Notes under the pieces: model-generated
Told to the model about the DNA's origin: nothing
What the model saw: the letters and a program-made list of their open reading frames with translations, nothing else
Databases searched by the model: none
Translations under genes and position numbers: made by a program
DNA from: Saccoglossus kowalevskii
Taxonomy: Eukaryota > Hemichordata > Enteropneusta > Harrimaniidae
DNA: 28,000 nucleotides
Reading direction: 5' to 3'
Assembly: GCF_000003605.2 (NCBI RefSeq)
Contig: NW_003130356.1
Coordinates: 843,052 to 871,051 of the forward strand
Part shown: positions 22,701-28,000 of the stretch, one piece after another
How positions within the stretch are numbered: the first letter of the stretch is position 1
Layout of the letters: the number at the start of each line of letters is the position of its first letter

Positions 22701-25700
22701 TGTTATGTATTGATCAGGGTAGGCAACACCAAAAACAGTGCAGGCCAATCTTTTTTTCACTTATTTTGCCACTGCATAGTGCATTCTACTGACAAAATAT
22801 GTCCTGACAAATATTTCAGCAAAAAAAAATCAACTCGCTGCCCCATTTTTTAAATAAAATTCAACCAGAAATATTTGTTTGCAATGCCTATGTTGCCAGG
22901 CATGTGATAACCTTGTAAGTATCAAAACACATTGTAACTCTTCGCCTTAAGGTCATTCATGGCAACAAAATTTCATGATTTTTCCGACTCATTCAGGCAA
23001 GTTTATTCCCAAATAAGGGTGTCAGTGCCAGAATGCAGAGCAATGACACAACTGATTTGGTGCACAGTATCATCATTACCTGCCTCAATATTTGCCTAAA
23101 TTTGGCACACATAGAGTAACTACATGCAAAGCAAAACTCTGTACAAGTTAAAACAATCCCTGTTGGTACCTTTTCAAGCATGTATGAATGAGTGACTTTG
23201 TGTGAAATACATGCAATAAAATTATAATATGTAGAACAAAAAATTCCCAGTACTTGATTTTAGTAGTATGAAAATACATAGTAGAATTACTGTAGCAAAA
23301 GCGATAATATGGGCATATGATGAATCAATGGCAAAATCTAACCTGTTACAGCTTTTACAGTAAGATAATAGGTTGCTGGAACCGTCACATTTTGACCATC
23401 TTCCTCAGTATTGACTTCAGGTTTCAAGTTCAAGTCATCCAGTTCAATATGATATAGTGTAGTGAGACTGTTTGAACAGGAACTATCACAGTTGTATAAA
23501 TCACATGGCTTAACGCATGGAATGCATGGACTGGTCACCTGCAAACAGTATACATGTACTTGTAAAGCAACATGATCTAGCAAAACCCGGATTTTAATTT
23601 GTCATTCCTACCATATAGAAGTCAATTGTTGATTCATAGCATGTCTTGCCATGAATTTCTGAAGAACACGGTAACAAGTAAGTTATTGGTGATGATTGGC
23701 ACCTGGATATACCCACTCCTTCTTTAAATGCCAAAGTAATTTTTGTCATAGTTTCATTAATTTTGGTTAAGGCACTAGGATTCGGAATGAATATGAATCG
23801 AAAAATGTGCTGAATACAACAAATACAATGTATTATCATATTTCCTCATTAGTAACGCATGAAATTATATATTCAATATATATGCTTGCATATGGTCAAA
23901 ATACAATAAATGTGTAAAAGCTTCTATTAGAGATGTGCTTCTAATATGGCTTAGTCTTTTCCACGAAACCAAACCCTTACCCTAACTCGCATTTTTTCAT
24001 TTTAATTTTAATTTTAATCTGAGAAAATTTCAAACTGTGAAACACAAAATGAATAGCGCCATTCGTGTTCAACAATTCCAAAATGGTTGTCATGTCATGT
24101 CAGCACAAAAGAATCGAGCTGCAAAGTAGGCGGAAAAGAGGTGGAAACTAAATATGCTTGACAAATTTATTTCTGTGACGTGGCGATGTTTGAAGTCGTT
24201 CAAAATTTTAGGTTAGGGTTAGGGTTAGGGTTTCATTTCGTTTCATGGAAAAGACCAAGCCTCCTAATAGAGCAAATATATCTGTATACAATATACATAA
24301 TTTTTATAGAAAAAAAACCTAATGGTTAAGTAAAATAACAGTTTTATGCTATATTCATGTACTTTCTTCTGTGTTATATTTGAATAACTAATACTACCAT
24401 TTTCTACACATTATATTTATCAGTCTGAGCAGTTTTCACCAATTTGTTAATAGTTTACATGTATATCAAAATGACTCACTCAATGTGCTCAAAAAATGTG
24501 ATGGCTATATTTCTTACCAATCTGAACGGTACCACATCATCCAGTAATCTTTCTGATCCAACCCCAGCCATGAAACCCTCAATGGCGTTTTCACCATTAC
24601 GGAATGGATCACCATATCGACACAACATCTCAGGTGGAGGTGGAAGTCTGGAGTGACAGAGAAATTGCATTTTTTGCATGAGTACCCCAGTAGTTCAGTT
24701 TATAGCTACGCTTGATGAGTTACATATTTTTTTTCACAAGCGTATCTCCTCTCCCTCTAGAGAATTAGTGGAACGTACATATAGGGATAACAAAGATGAT
24801 ACAAACTGCAGCTTTATATCGGGGTGTGAAAACAAATTAGTAGATTTTTTATCTGAACAACCTGGTAGGAAGTAACAACTAATCAACAGTACTGAACTGA
24901 AGCTGGTATAAAAAAAAAAACTATTCAGAAGTATAAAAGCAAATCTATTCAAGAAACATCTGCCATCTTAAACTGTCTGTTTGGTATCAAACAATGGGGA
25001 TTTCCCGTTCTCTCCAAACTCGCTCATTTTTTTAATAGCTCACTGTCAAGATGCTGATTTTTCAGAGGAGAGTATGGCATAAAAATACCCTATGTCTTTT
25101 TTTAATGTTTTTATGTTTGATTTCATATATATCACAGATTCTCAGAACGAAAAATGGTCGATGGTCTGAATGTATATGTATTGCGGGATTTGACAGAAAA
25201 TGGCATAGTTTCAAAATCATGGTGGCTAAAGTAATATGAAACAAAAGCAAAGCTAAATGAATTCATGCACGCTGGAACACAATTTAACTCACTTAAGATT
25301 TCTGAATGAAGCTGTACTTGTAGGTGGGTTGAAGATATCTGTAATCTCTGGTACATAATCTAATCTATTCCATACTGACATGACTAGTTTGGCCGTCTCA
25401 CTCAGACTAGGAACATCAGTAATGATTGTAGCAGGCACACCATCAATGAGCAATTCCACTGTCCAATCATCCTAGCAAAAAATATAGCAAGTCAATTCAT
25501 AGTTGGGCCACTTGATAATTGCTATACAGCTGTTGGCAGGAAATGAACACATACAGCAATTAAACTACTTAACAGGAAATTGATACATCCATATTATTTC
25601 ACTTTGATGTTTCTCATCATTGACACAAAATAGTCTTTCTGTGTGACTTGTTTTATAGGTTTCACACTTTCTGTGTTTCAAATTACCTCTTCTTCAATTC

Positions 25701-27221
25701 TACACTGCATATTCAAATCAGTAAGCAAACGATCAGTAACATAGGCAAGAAGTGATGACAAGTGTGAAGTTAGCACATCAAAAATATTAAAGGAACTTGA
25801 ATGTCCAATTTTTGGATATGATTCGATCACAGGAAATGCAGGGAATGTTTTTGCAAATAATGAATGAATGAATGAACGATTGTTCTTACCCTGTCTCCAA
25901 CTTCATTCATTGTAAGTAGCAAGCAATACGTGTGCCAGGCTTGTGATGGATCAAATGACAGCTCGATAATCTTATGTTTTGGTTCATACGTGTCATTAAC
26001 AAAGCGACTCCACATCACAGCAAAGTGTTTTATCTCATCATTGACATTCACACCTATTGAAGATTCATCGACATACATGTAGTCATTGCATTGGAAAGTT
26101 AACACGTAAACAAAACATCTTTATTACGTACATGTACTGGTAATAAAATTAAACAACCTGATGTGAACTAAGCACCTCAAATTTAATATACAGAGACCAA
26201 ATATTCAATGCATGGACTTCTATAATTTTAACACAGTACCTGAATGTAACTGGAGTCCCAAAGCCGTCTGCGCATAATTCTTCAGACTTTCATCACCTGT
26301 GAAAGTTTTGTCTGGTAGATCATTGCCCACCACAATCCATGAATTGGTTGTTACGTGTAATGGTTCAGCAGTCGTGTCAGCCGTTGTTGTTGCGGCAATT
26401 TGTATGAAGTAAGCTGTACAATTGCATTCACATGAAATGGTGTCTAGAAATAAATTAAAATAATAATTTAAACCCATTAAAAGTGGAGTCTAATAATACT
26501 ACTGTAACATACTTCATTTTCGCTGAAGGAATGATTCAGTGAAAATAAAATCCAGCAAATACATCTTTTCCTATATTTTACATTCAATTTGCCAAAAATC
26601 AGTGAAGATAAATTCCATACAAAACACTTAAAAAGATTTTTCATCGAAAAATAATACAGCTAAAACAAAGTATTTTACAGTACTTCACATACTGCATGGA
26701 TTCAACAATACACAGCTGGATGAGTATAAATTTTGTCTTAAGCTGGATATACTTTACTTAAACAGTAATGAATCCCCAACAGCACCATAGTAATTTATTG
26801 ACTTATTTGTTTGACTGAATTAATTGAAAGCATGAATAATTTAATCACATTATTGCTGAGTGATAAATTTTTCTGTGAACTAGCTATGCTTATAAAAACA
26901 TAAGTTACCTTGAGGAGAAGAAGTTGTTTCCTGGGTAGTATATCGTGGAGAGGTGACTGTTTTCTGGGTAGTATCTTGTGAAGAGGTGACTGTATCCTGG
27001 GCAGAACTTTGAGAAGTAGCCATTGTTTCCTGGCTGTGATTATTGTTCCCTGCAATATTTTCATTTTCACAGCATCTGCAATCCCGCTTTTCAATCACAC
27101 TATCTTCCCATGTTTTTTCTCCCAATGGTGCATTGATATCACCAACAACACCAGATGGCCCATCCCAAAATGTGAAGCTGGTTACAGCATGGGTATCCCC
27201 ACCAGCTGCAATTATTTCCAC
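10647..27221 (-). CDS. Large modular single-pass surface protein (main gene, 21 exons seen, 5' end missing)
   Basis: Twenty-one exons with GT-AG borders and matching phases join into 4287 nt, 1428 residues and a final TAA. Numbering below starts at the codon at 27221. Order: Ser/Thr-rich part with 11-residue repeats (about 66-104), a long beta-rich region, a Cys box CRYGDPFRNGENAIEGFMAG (about 296-315), fibronectin-III-like modules (about 440-650), a Trp/Cys box (about 875-915), furin-type RKRR (926-929), two cadherin-like tandem-95 repeats (about 956-1215), two EGF-like modules (1219-1261, 1268-1296), a membrane span (about 1305-1327) and a ~100-residue Tyr-rich tail with NPVY (1376-1379). 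It is probably an adhesion or receptor protein with the N terminus outside the cell. No start codon or signal peptide is in the window. I cannot name an orthologue. Exon calls rest on frame and splice logic only. Confidence 0.85.
11118..11262 (-). CDS. Main gene, exon 20 (cytoplasmic tail, NPVY motif)
   Basis: Acceptor ATGAATTAG, donor TTAAG|GTATTA; phase 2 to 0. Contains SLTIKNPVYDYGATADDDTS. NPxY motifs bind PTB-domain adaptors and can drive endocytosis or signalling. The intron before it is 3.4 kb and holds the DIRS-like relic. Confidence 0.85.
11655..11770 (+). repeat. Isolated copy of the hairpin-bearing repeat
   Basis: Shares ATTAAAACAAAAT, AATTTTGAAT, CTATAACATGATGTATAACA and AACATAATCAGT with the array at 14.15-14.65 kb. 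The central hairpin part is deleted. Confidence 0.65.
12028..12552 (+). pseudogene. DIRS-like Gag, N-terminal part
   Basis: ATG at 12028 reads MPRGKGCG, then TGA at 12052-12054, then stays open in the same frame to 12552. The region is rich in Gln, Asn, Ser and Thr (for example MVNLAASIAAQGQNP), as in the disordered start of such Gag proteins. It then shifts frame into the block at 12560. Confidence 0.6.
12560..13687 (+). pseudogene. DIRS-like Gag zinc knuckle and reverse transcriptase, internally deleted
   Basis: A 358-codon frame opens at 12611; a matching block in another frame (KNVNLACLLIPGY) precedes it. It has LTVQEFITAFSIYKNIMCEV, IFAGHRANAC and a perfect C-x2-C-x4-H-x4-C zinc knuckle (residues 110-123; 12938-12979). 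Then come TPINIYRIESELCDHP and EQELKKGYLLGPFHKPPFET, the start of the polymerase. KKRLIVDLSSPW lies in another frame near 13440-13470. Most of motif A is deleted: only AFKLILIQPSLWHLYG remains. It ends with FGCCSSPKIFATL and LLDD (the catalytic pair). Confidence 0.7.
13700..13930 (+). pseudogene. Tyrosine recombinase fragment of the DIRS-like element
   Basis: SKTDQIRHGYNL at 13715 matches the SKTDxxRxG hairpin of tyrosine recombinases, which holds a conserved Lys. After a frame change, TICPFTSVLDFLRVRHNM and NEPLFMLMGAF follow, as in the region before the active-site H-x-x-R. The later catalytic boxes are missing. It starts only about 30 nt after LLDD, in the same frame apart from one TGA, so RNase H and the recombinase start are deleted. 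Confidence 0.6.
14140..14650 (+). repeat. 300-bp tandem repeat with ATGGC hairpins
   Basis: CAAAATGGC...GCCATTTTG occurs at 14173-14199 and exactly 300 bp later at 14473-14499. A related half-unit lies between them at 14322-14349 and a decayed one near 14588. Each half-unit carries GAATCCGATC-like sequence; AAGTTTGAACNAAATCCATC recurs about 290 bp apart. Confidence 0.8.
14679..14875 (-). CDS. Main gene, exon 19 (end of EGF-like 2, membrane span)
   Basis: Acceptor TTTTGACAG, donor ACCAG|GTAAGG; phase 0 to 2. It finishes the second EGF-like module (HICYCAADWPC), then has a ~22-residue span (IIGISLSVVAVVLLAIVVLL) followed by YAKLRKDTRKK. The basic stop-transfer side sets the C terminus in the cytoplasm. 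Confidence 0.9.
15255..16373 (-). CDS. Main gene, exon 18 (furin-type site, two cadherin-like repeats, EGF-like)
   Basis: Large exon, 373 codons, phase 0 to 0; acceptor CTATGTAG, donor GACCAG|GTGTGT. It starts VCSTTHVPVT, then has RKRR at 926-929. Repeat 1 (about 956-1057) shows KEDSG, ASDAEGDDILF, FGTVELTLHGHLSYKP, YGEDIFYF and TSENDPPE, the tandem-95/cadherin-like pattern. Repeat 2 (to about 1215) shows DVDVEDELNL, RYRPNEYYYGDDEIKISVED. EGF-like 1 runs from CTKNGKC to CACSLGYDGQYC. A second EGF-like module starts DFDDCSSSPCQSNYSC and finishes in exon 19. Confidence 0.9.
16550..16568. repeat. Short perfect palindrome in an intron
   Basis: AATGTGTTT, one central G, AAACACATT. Function unknown; it could be chance. 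Confidence 0.4.
16791..16882 (-). CDS. Main gene, exon 17 (Trp/Cys box)
   Basis: Acceptor TCGTTCTTCAG, donor CCCAG|GTGAGT; phase 1 to 0. Codes GYKEWHDASHTC and TVTTQ, continuing as VCSTTHV in exon 18. This resembles the W-x-x-A-x-x-T-C and C-H-L-T box that ends a beta domain next to cleavage sites in adhesion-type proteins. Confidence 0.75.
17134..17153. repeat. (AT)10 microsatellite in an intron
   Basis: Ten AT units in a row between exons 17 and 16. Minus-strand frames across it (16653-17192) run through intron and are not genes. Confidence 0.9.
17239..17381 (-). CDS. Main gene, exon 16
   Basis: Acceptor CTTTTACAG, donor CACAG|GTGAGT; phase 2 to 1. Ends SKPRIIFWHTG, leading into the Trp/Cys box of exon 17. 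Confidence 0.8.
17791..17941 (-). CDS. Main gene, exon 15
   Basis: Acceptor TTTCGCACTAG, donor AAAAG|GTTAGT; phase 1 to 2. Codes GLPEGSTLAAGILTSEDLSK; ends RALTKR across the splice. Confidence 0.8.
18160..18290 (+). repeat. Degenerate G-rich short repeats in an intron
   Basis: GGGTGGGGAGATCATAG, GGGTGGTGATATCAT, GGGCAGATCACAG and GGGAAGATCATAG recur with spacing of about 20-45 bp. This is a decayed minisatellite built on a GATCAYAG core. Confidence 0.5.
18748..18855 (-). CDS. Main gene, exon 14
   Basis: Acceptor TTATACAG, donor GGAG|GTGAGA; phase 1 to 1, 108 nt. Contains DGGDVTLNLFEGGNNDKPRV, acidic and beta-like. Confidence 0.8.
19018..19097 (-). CDS. Main gene, exon 13
   Basis: Acceptor TTTATTTCAG, donor GATTC|GTAAGT; phase 2 to 1, 80 nt. 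Codes VLVSNLKVCNKGHKCSKYN with two Cys. Confidence 0.75.
19516..19747 (-). CDS. Main gene, exon 12
   Basis: Acceptor AATCTTGTAG, donor GGAAA|GTGAGT; phase 1 to 2. DAYYFSVGSSSDSVQDVIPQ, the IGS/VGS step of the module, then a charged helix-like stretch (SAMRERDLDDEKNRLESGL). Confidence 0.8.
20478..20586. mobile_element. Foldback element, ~109 bp
   Basis: GTTTGCA...GGGTAGGATTAGTAAAGAGGGTAGGTG on the left pairs with the right arm (CACCTTACCCATTCACTAACCCTGAG... to GCAAAC) with a few mismatches. The centre is a 20-bp perfect palindrome of TTATATTAAA and its complement (20522-20541). Nearly the whole element folds into one hairpin. Confidence 0.65.
20903..21058 (-). CDS. Main gene, exon 11 (third module, first half)
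   Basis: Acceptor TTTCTGAAG, donor TTATT|GTGAGT; phase 1 to 1. QQTIGLSWVALDDN repeats the core Trp position of exon 9. A pair of Cys (YCGQPLSNGLVKC) is inserted. Confidence 0.8.
21085..21800 (+). repeat. G-depleted pyrimidine tract with ~139-bp degenerate units
   Basis: 21301-21600 has only seven G in 300 bases, and 21355-21462 has none. CCATCCACCTATCTCACACT (from 21279) recurs as CCATCTACCTATCTCATACT (from 21418), a 139-bp step; CCAATTCCA and CTTCCAACT recur too, and a weaker unit follows near 21560. It lies in an intron, so the pre-mRNA of the main gene is purine-rich here. Confidence 0.8.
21841..22027 (-). CDS. Main gene, exon 10 (fibronectin-III-like, second half)
   Basis: Acceptor GGCTTTCAG, donor CACTG|GTAAGC; phase 0 to 1. 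It ends AKYYVTLKVTNNAGLESVMS, the conserved Tyr and Asn-x-x-Gly end of the fold. Exons 9 and 10 together form a phase 1-1 unit, common for shuffled modules. Confidence 0.85.
22508..22683 (-). CDS. Main gene, exon 9 (fibronectin-III-like, first half)
   Basis: Acceptor TTGCTTTAG, donor GTCAG|GTAGGA; phase 1 to 0. VSSDGVLIDVTPPVIVEL is the linker between such modules, and NTIAVRWDVYD carries the core Trp. Confidence 0.85.
23343..23538 (-). CDS. Main gene, exon 8 (end of a fibronectin-III-like module)
   Basis: Acceptor TGTTTGCAG, donor ACAG|GTTAGA; phase 0 to 1. Cys-rich start (CIPCVKPCDLYNCDSSC), then YYLTVKAVTG, the F-to-G strand pattern of fibronectin III. Confidence 0.8.
23612..23809 (-). 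CDS. Main gene, exon 7
   Basis: Acceptor GTATTCAG, donor TATATG|GTAGGA; phase 0 to 0, 66 codons. It begins HIFRFIFIPNPSALTK and contains four Cys that probably form disulphides. Confidence 0.8.
23924..24275. mobile_element. Inverted-repeat (MITE-like) element with TTAGGG-like ends
   Basis: GGCTTAGTCTTTTCCACGAAAC at 23948 matches the reverse complement of GTTTCATGGAAAAGACCAAGCC, which ends near 24262. Next to the arms lie CCCTTACCCTAAC (left) and three TTAGGG units (right), as inverted copies. There is no coding capacity. It sits in the intron between exons 7 and 6. Confidence 0.6.
24208..24232 (+). repeat. Short telomere-like run (TTAGGG)3
   Basis: TTAGG then three perfect TTAGGG at 24213-24230. 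It belongs to the right arm of the inverted-repeat element, so it is not a chromosome end. Confidence 0.8.
24518..24647 (-). CDS. Main gene, exon 6 (Cys box)
   Basis: Acceptor TCACTCCAG, donor GATTG|GTAAGA; phase 2 to phase 0. Contains LPPPPEMLCRYGDPFRNGEN and an AGVGSERLLDDVVPFRL end, a pattern of the sort seen before fibronectin-III-like arrays in large invertebrate surface proteins (from memory, not checked). Confidence 0.8.
25293..25471 (-). CDS. Main gene, exon 5
   Basis: Acceptor TTTTGCTAG, donor CTTAA|GTGAGT; phase 0 to phase 2. It codes DDWTVELLIDGVPATIITDV and ends STASFRNL. Confidence 0.8.
25687..25704 (-). CDS. Main gene, candidate 18-nt microexon
   Basis: TGT AGA ATT GAA GAA GAG (CRIEEE) lies between acceptor TTTGAATATGCAG, with a branch-like CTTACTGAT upstream, and donor GAG|GTAATT. 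Phase 0 on both sides fits its neighbours. The upstream sequence in the same frame is also open, but no acceptor with the right phase exists there. It could be skipped without a frame change. Confidence 0.4.
25890..26053 (-). CDS. Main gene, exon 3
   Basis: Acceptor TTCAATAG, donor ACAGG|GTAAGA; phase 1 to phase 0. It codes VNVNDEIKHFAVMWSRFVND and ends LLLTMNEVGDR. The pattern is beta-sandwich-like; I do not recognise the family. Confidence 0.8.
26240..26443 (-). CDS. Main gene, exon 2
   Basis: Acceptor TTTCTAG, donor TTCAG|GTACTG; phase 1 to phase 1, 204 nt. It begins DTISCECNCTAYFIQIAATT, with three closely spaced Cys followed by a beta-rich stretch (WIVVGNDLPDKTF). Confidence 0.8.
26909..27221 (-). 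CDS. Main gene, exon 1 in window (Ser/Thr-rich, 11-residue repeats)
   Basis: The acceptor TTTTTCCAG precedes GTG GAA ATA; the donor is CAAG|GTAACT. It enters in phase 0 and ends in phase 1. It starts VEIIAAGGDTHAVTSFTFWD, has RDCRCCENE, then a mucin-like repeat. An in-frame alternative acceptor (ATTGCAG) would move the start to 27205. There is no upstream in-frame Met, so more exons must lie 5'. Confidence 0.75.
26910..27026 (-). repeat. 33-bp coding minisatellite (11-residue repeats)
   Basis: About 3.5 copies: TMATSQSSAQD, TVTSSQDTTQK, TVTSPRYTTQE, then partial TTSSPQ. The DNA period is 33 bp and in frame, so copy-number change would keep the reading frame. Rich in Ser/Thr, it probably forms an O-glycosylated stalk. 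Confidence 0.8.
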
Positions 27222-28000
27222 CTGGAAAAAATTTATTTAGCAGAAGATGCTGAATTGTTCAATTTACGTACGCACATCGAGTTCCAAAAACATTGAGATA
27301 CAAAAATGCCCAAATTGTAATTCAATGTTCAATTACCAGTTAACAGAACTTCAAGTTTTGGGCAATATACATTTTTGTTTTTGCCATTCAAACTTTAATT
27401 AACAGTTGACCGAAGCACGGTTACTAAAAAAGACGGTTAGGAAACAAACCATGCTCTTTTCATTGGATGCGTGTCGCGGGTAAACATTTGAAACAAAAGA
27501 CGTACTAATCTGTGATAAATCATTAACATAAAATGTAGACAGGAAATCACGCAAATATTACATCATTTTCCCCAGAGTTCATTGCAATCAACAACTGCAC
27601 GCCATTTGTATTGTGTCTGTGTCGATACTTTCAGTAATACTAAAGTGTAAGTTGTTCCAGTGAATCCTGACAAAACCTGTCGCTCAGTTTAAGCTCAATA
27701 CAAATTTGCCTGTCTTGTATGGCATTTTCGTTTCTAAAGAACAAGATCGGCAGAAAACAAATAAAAAAACCAACAAAACATGATCAGAAAAAAAGACGTC
27801 AAAGAAACCATACAAGTGTTTATATTTCAGCCAGGCGAAAGTTTTAATGAGGAGCCATGATACTATATACATTTGTTGGAAATTTTTAAAACTAGCGCCA
27901 AAGGCGCATATTAGTTTTTATGTTTATATAAGAGATTGCATACTTACCTTTGGTTAATGAAATTTTAATTTCATAAACAAATGGGATAATTGCCAATTAT
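27222..28000. other. Intron or upstream region of the main gene
   Basis: No exon is certain. A strong minus-strand donor AAAG|GTAAGTATG sits at 27948/27947, but all three frames before it contain stops with no acceptor between. A minus-strand open piece at 27666-27566 (FTGTTYTLVLLKVSTQTQYK) follows an AG but ends in TGA. A GCGCC-AAA-GGCGC hairpin lies near 27895. Confidence 0.4.

Larger units (their letters stand above)
14876..26908. other. Other introns over 300 bp of the main gene
   Basis: The introns at 26908-26444, 25292-24648, 23342-22684, 22507-22028, 19515-19098, 17790-17382, 16790-16374 and 15254-14876 are AT-rich; I found no further gene in them. 11117-10746 is the same. Confidence 0.5.

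Noticed and set aside
24208-24232. TTAGGG run as a telomere or fusion point
   Set aside because: Only three full units, inside a small inverted-repeat element within an intron.
1-28000. tRNA, rRNA, CRISPR or bacterial operon signals
   Set aside because: None seen; the exon-intron structure and retroelements show a eukaryotic chromosome.

Overview
This is AT-rich eukaryotic (metazoan) genomic DNA. It holds a spliced gene with GT-AG introns and a type I membrane product, decayed LINE and tyrosine-recombinase retrotransposons, tandem-repeat mobile elements with terminal inverted repeats, and short TTAGGG stretches. The mix (APE-type LINEs with an (ATT)n tail, a DIRS/Ngaro-like relic, ~157-bp and ~150/300-bp unit arrays) suggests a marine invertebrate, most likely a lophotrochozoan such as a mollusc. 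Taxonomy is inferred, not shown.

Layout. 1-2956 is a decayed + strand LINE (endonuclease end, linker, reverse transcriptase, C-terminal region, 3' hairpin, ATT tail). It abuts a second, minus-strand LINE relic (about 2957-3690) that is cut inside a conserved motif. 3700-6230 is mostly anonymous, with weak decayed coding traces on the minus strand (4805-5419). 6233-7349 is a mobile element made of about seven ~157-bp tandem units, with matching ends and a terminal hairpin. 7350-10250 is mostly anonymous, with one decayed + strand coding stretch (8301-9026). 10253-10554 is an inverted-repeat element overlapping the 3' UTR of the main gene.

10647-27221 (minus strand) is the main gene. I assembled 21 coding exons whose splice sites and phases all agree; together they give 4287 nt, or 1428 residues plus TAA, and the gene is incomplete at its 5' end. 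In order the protein has: a region with Cys-rich and Ser/Thr-rich parts including 11-residue repeats; a large beta-rich extracellular region with fibronectin-III-like modules; a Trp/Cys box followed by a furin-type RKRR; two cadherin-like (tandem-95-like) repeats; two EGF-like modules; one membrane span; and a Tyr-rich tail with an NPVY motif. This describes an adhesion- or receptor-like surface protein; I do not recognise a named gene.

The introns carry most of the other structure: a DIRS/Ngaro-like relic inserted in a hairpin-bearing 300-bp repeat array (11.6-14.65 kb), an almost G-free pyrimidine tract with ~139-bp units (21.1-21.8 kb), a ~109-bp foldback (20.48 kb), and an inverted-repeat element with TTAGGG motifs (23.9-24.3 kb). 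I found no tRNA, rRNA or CRISPR array.
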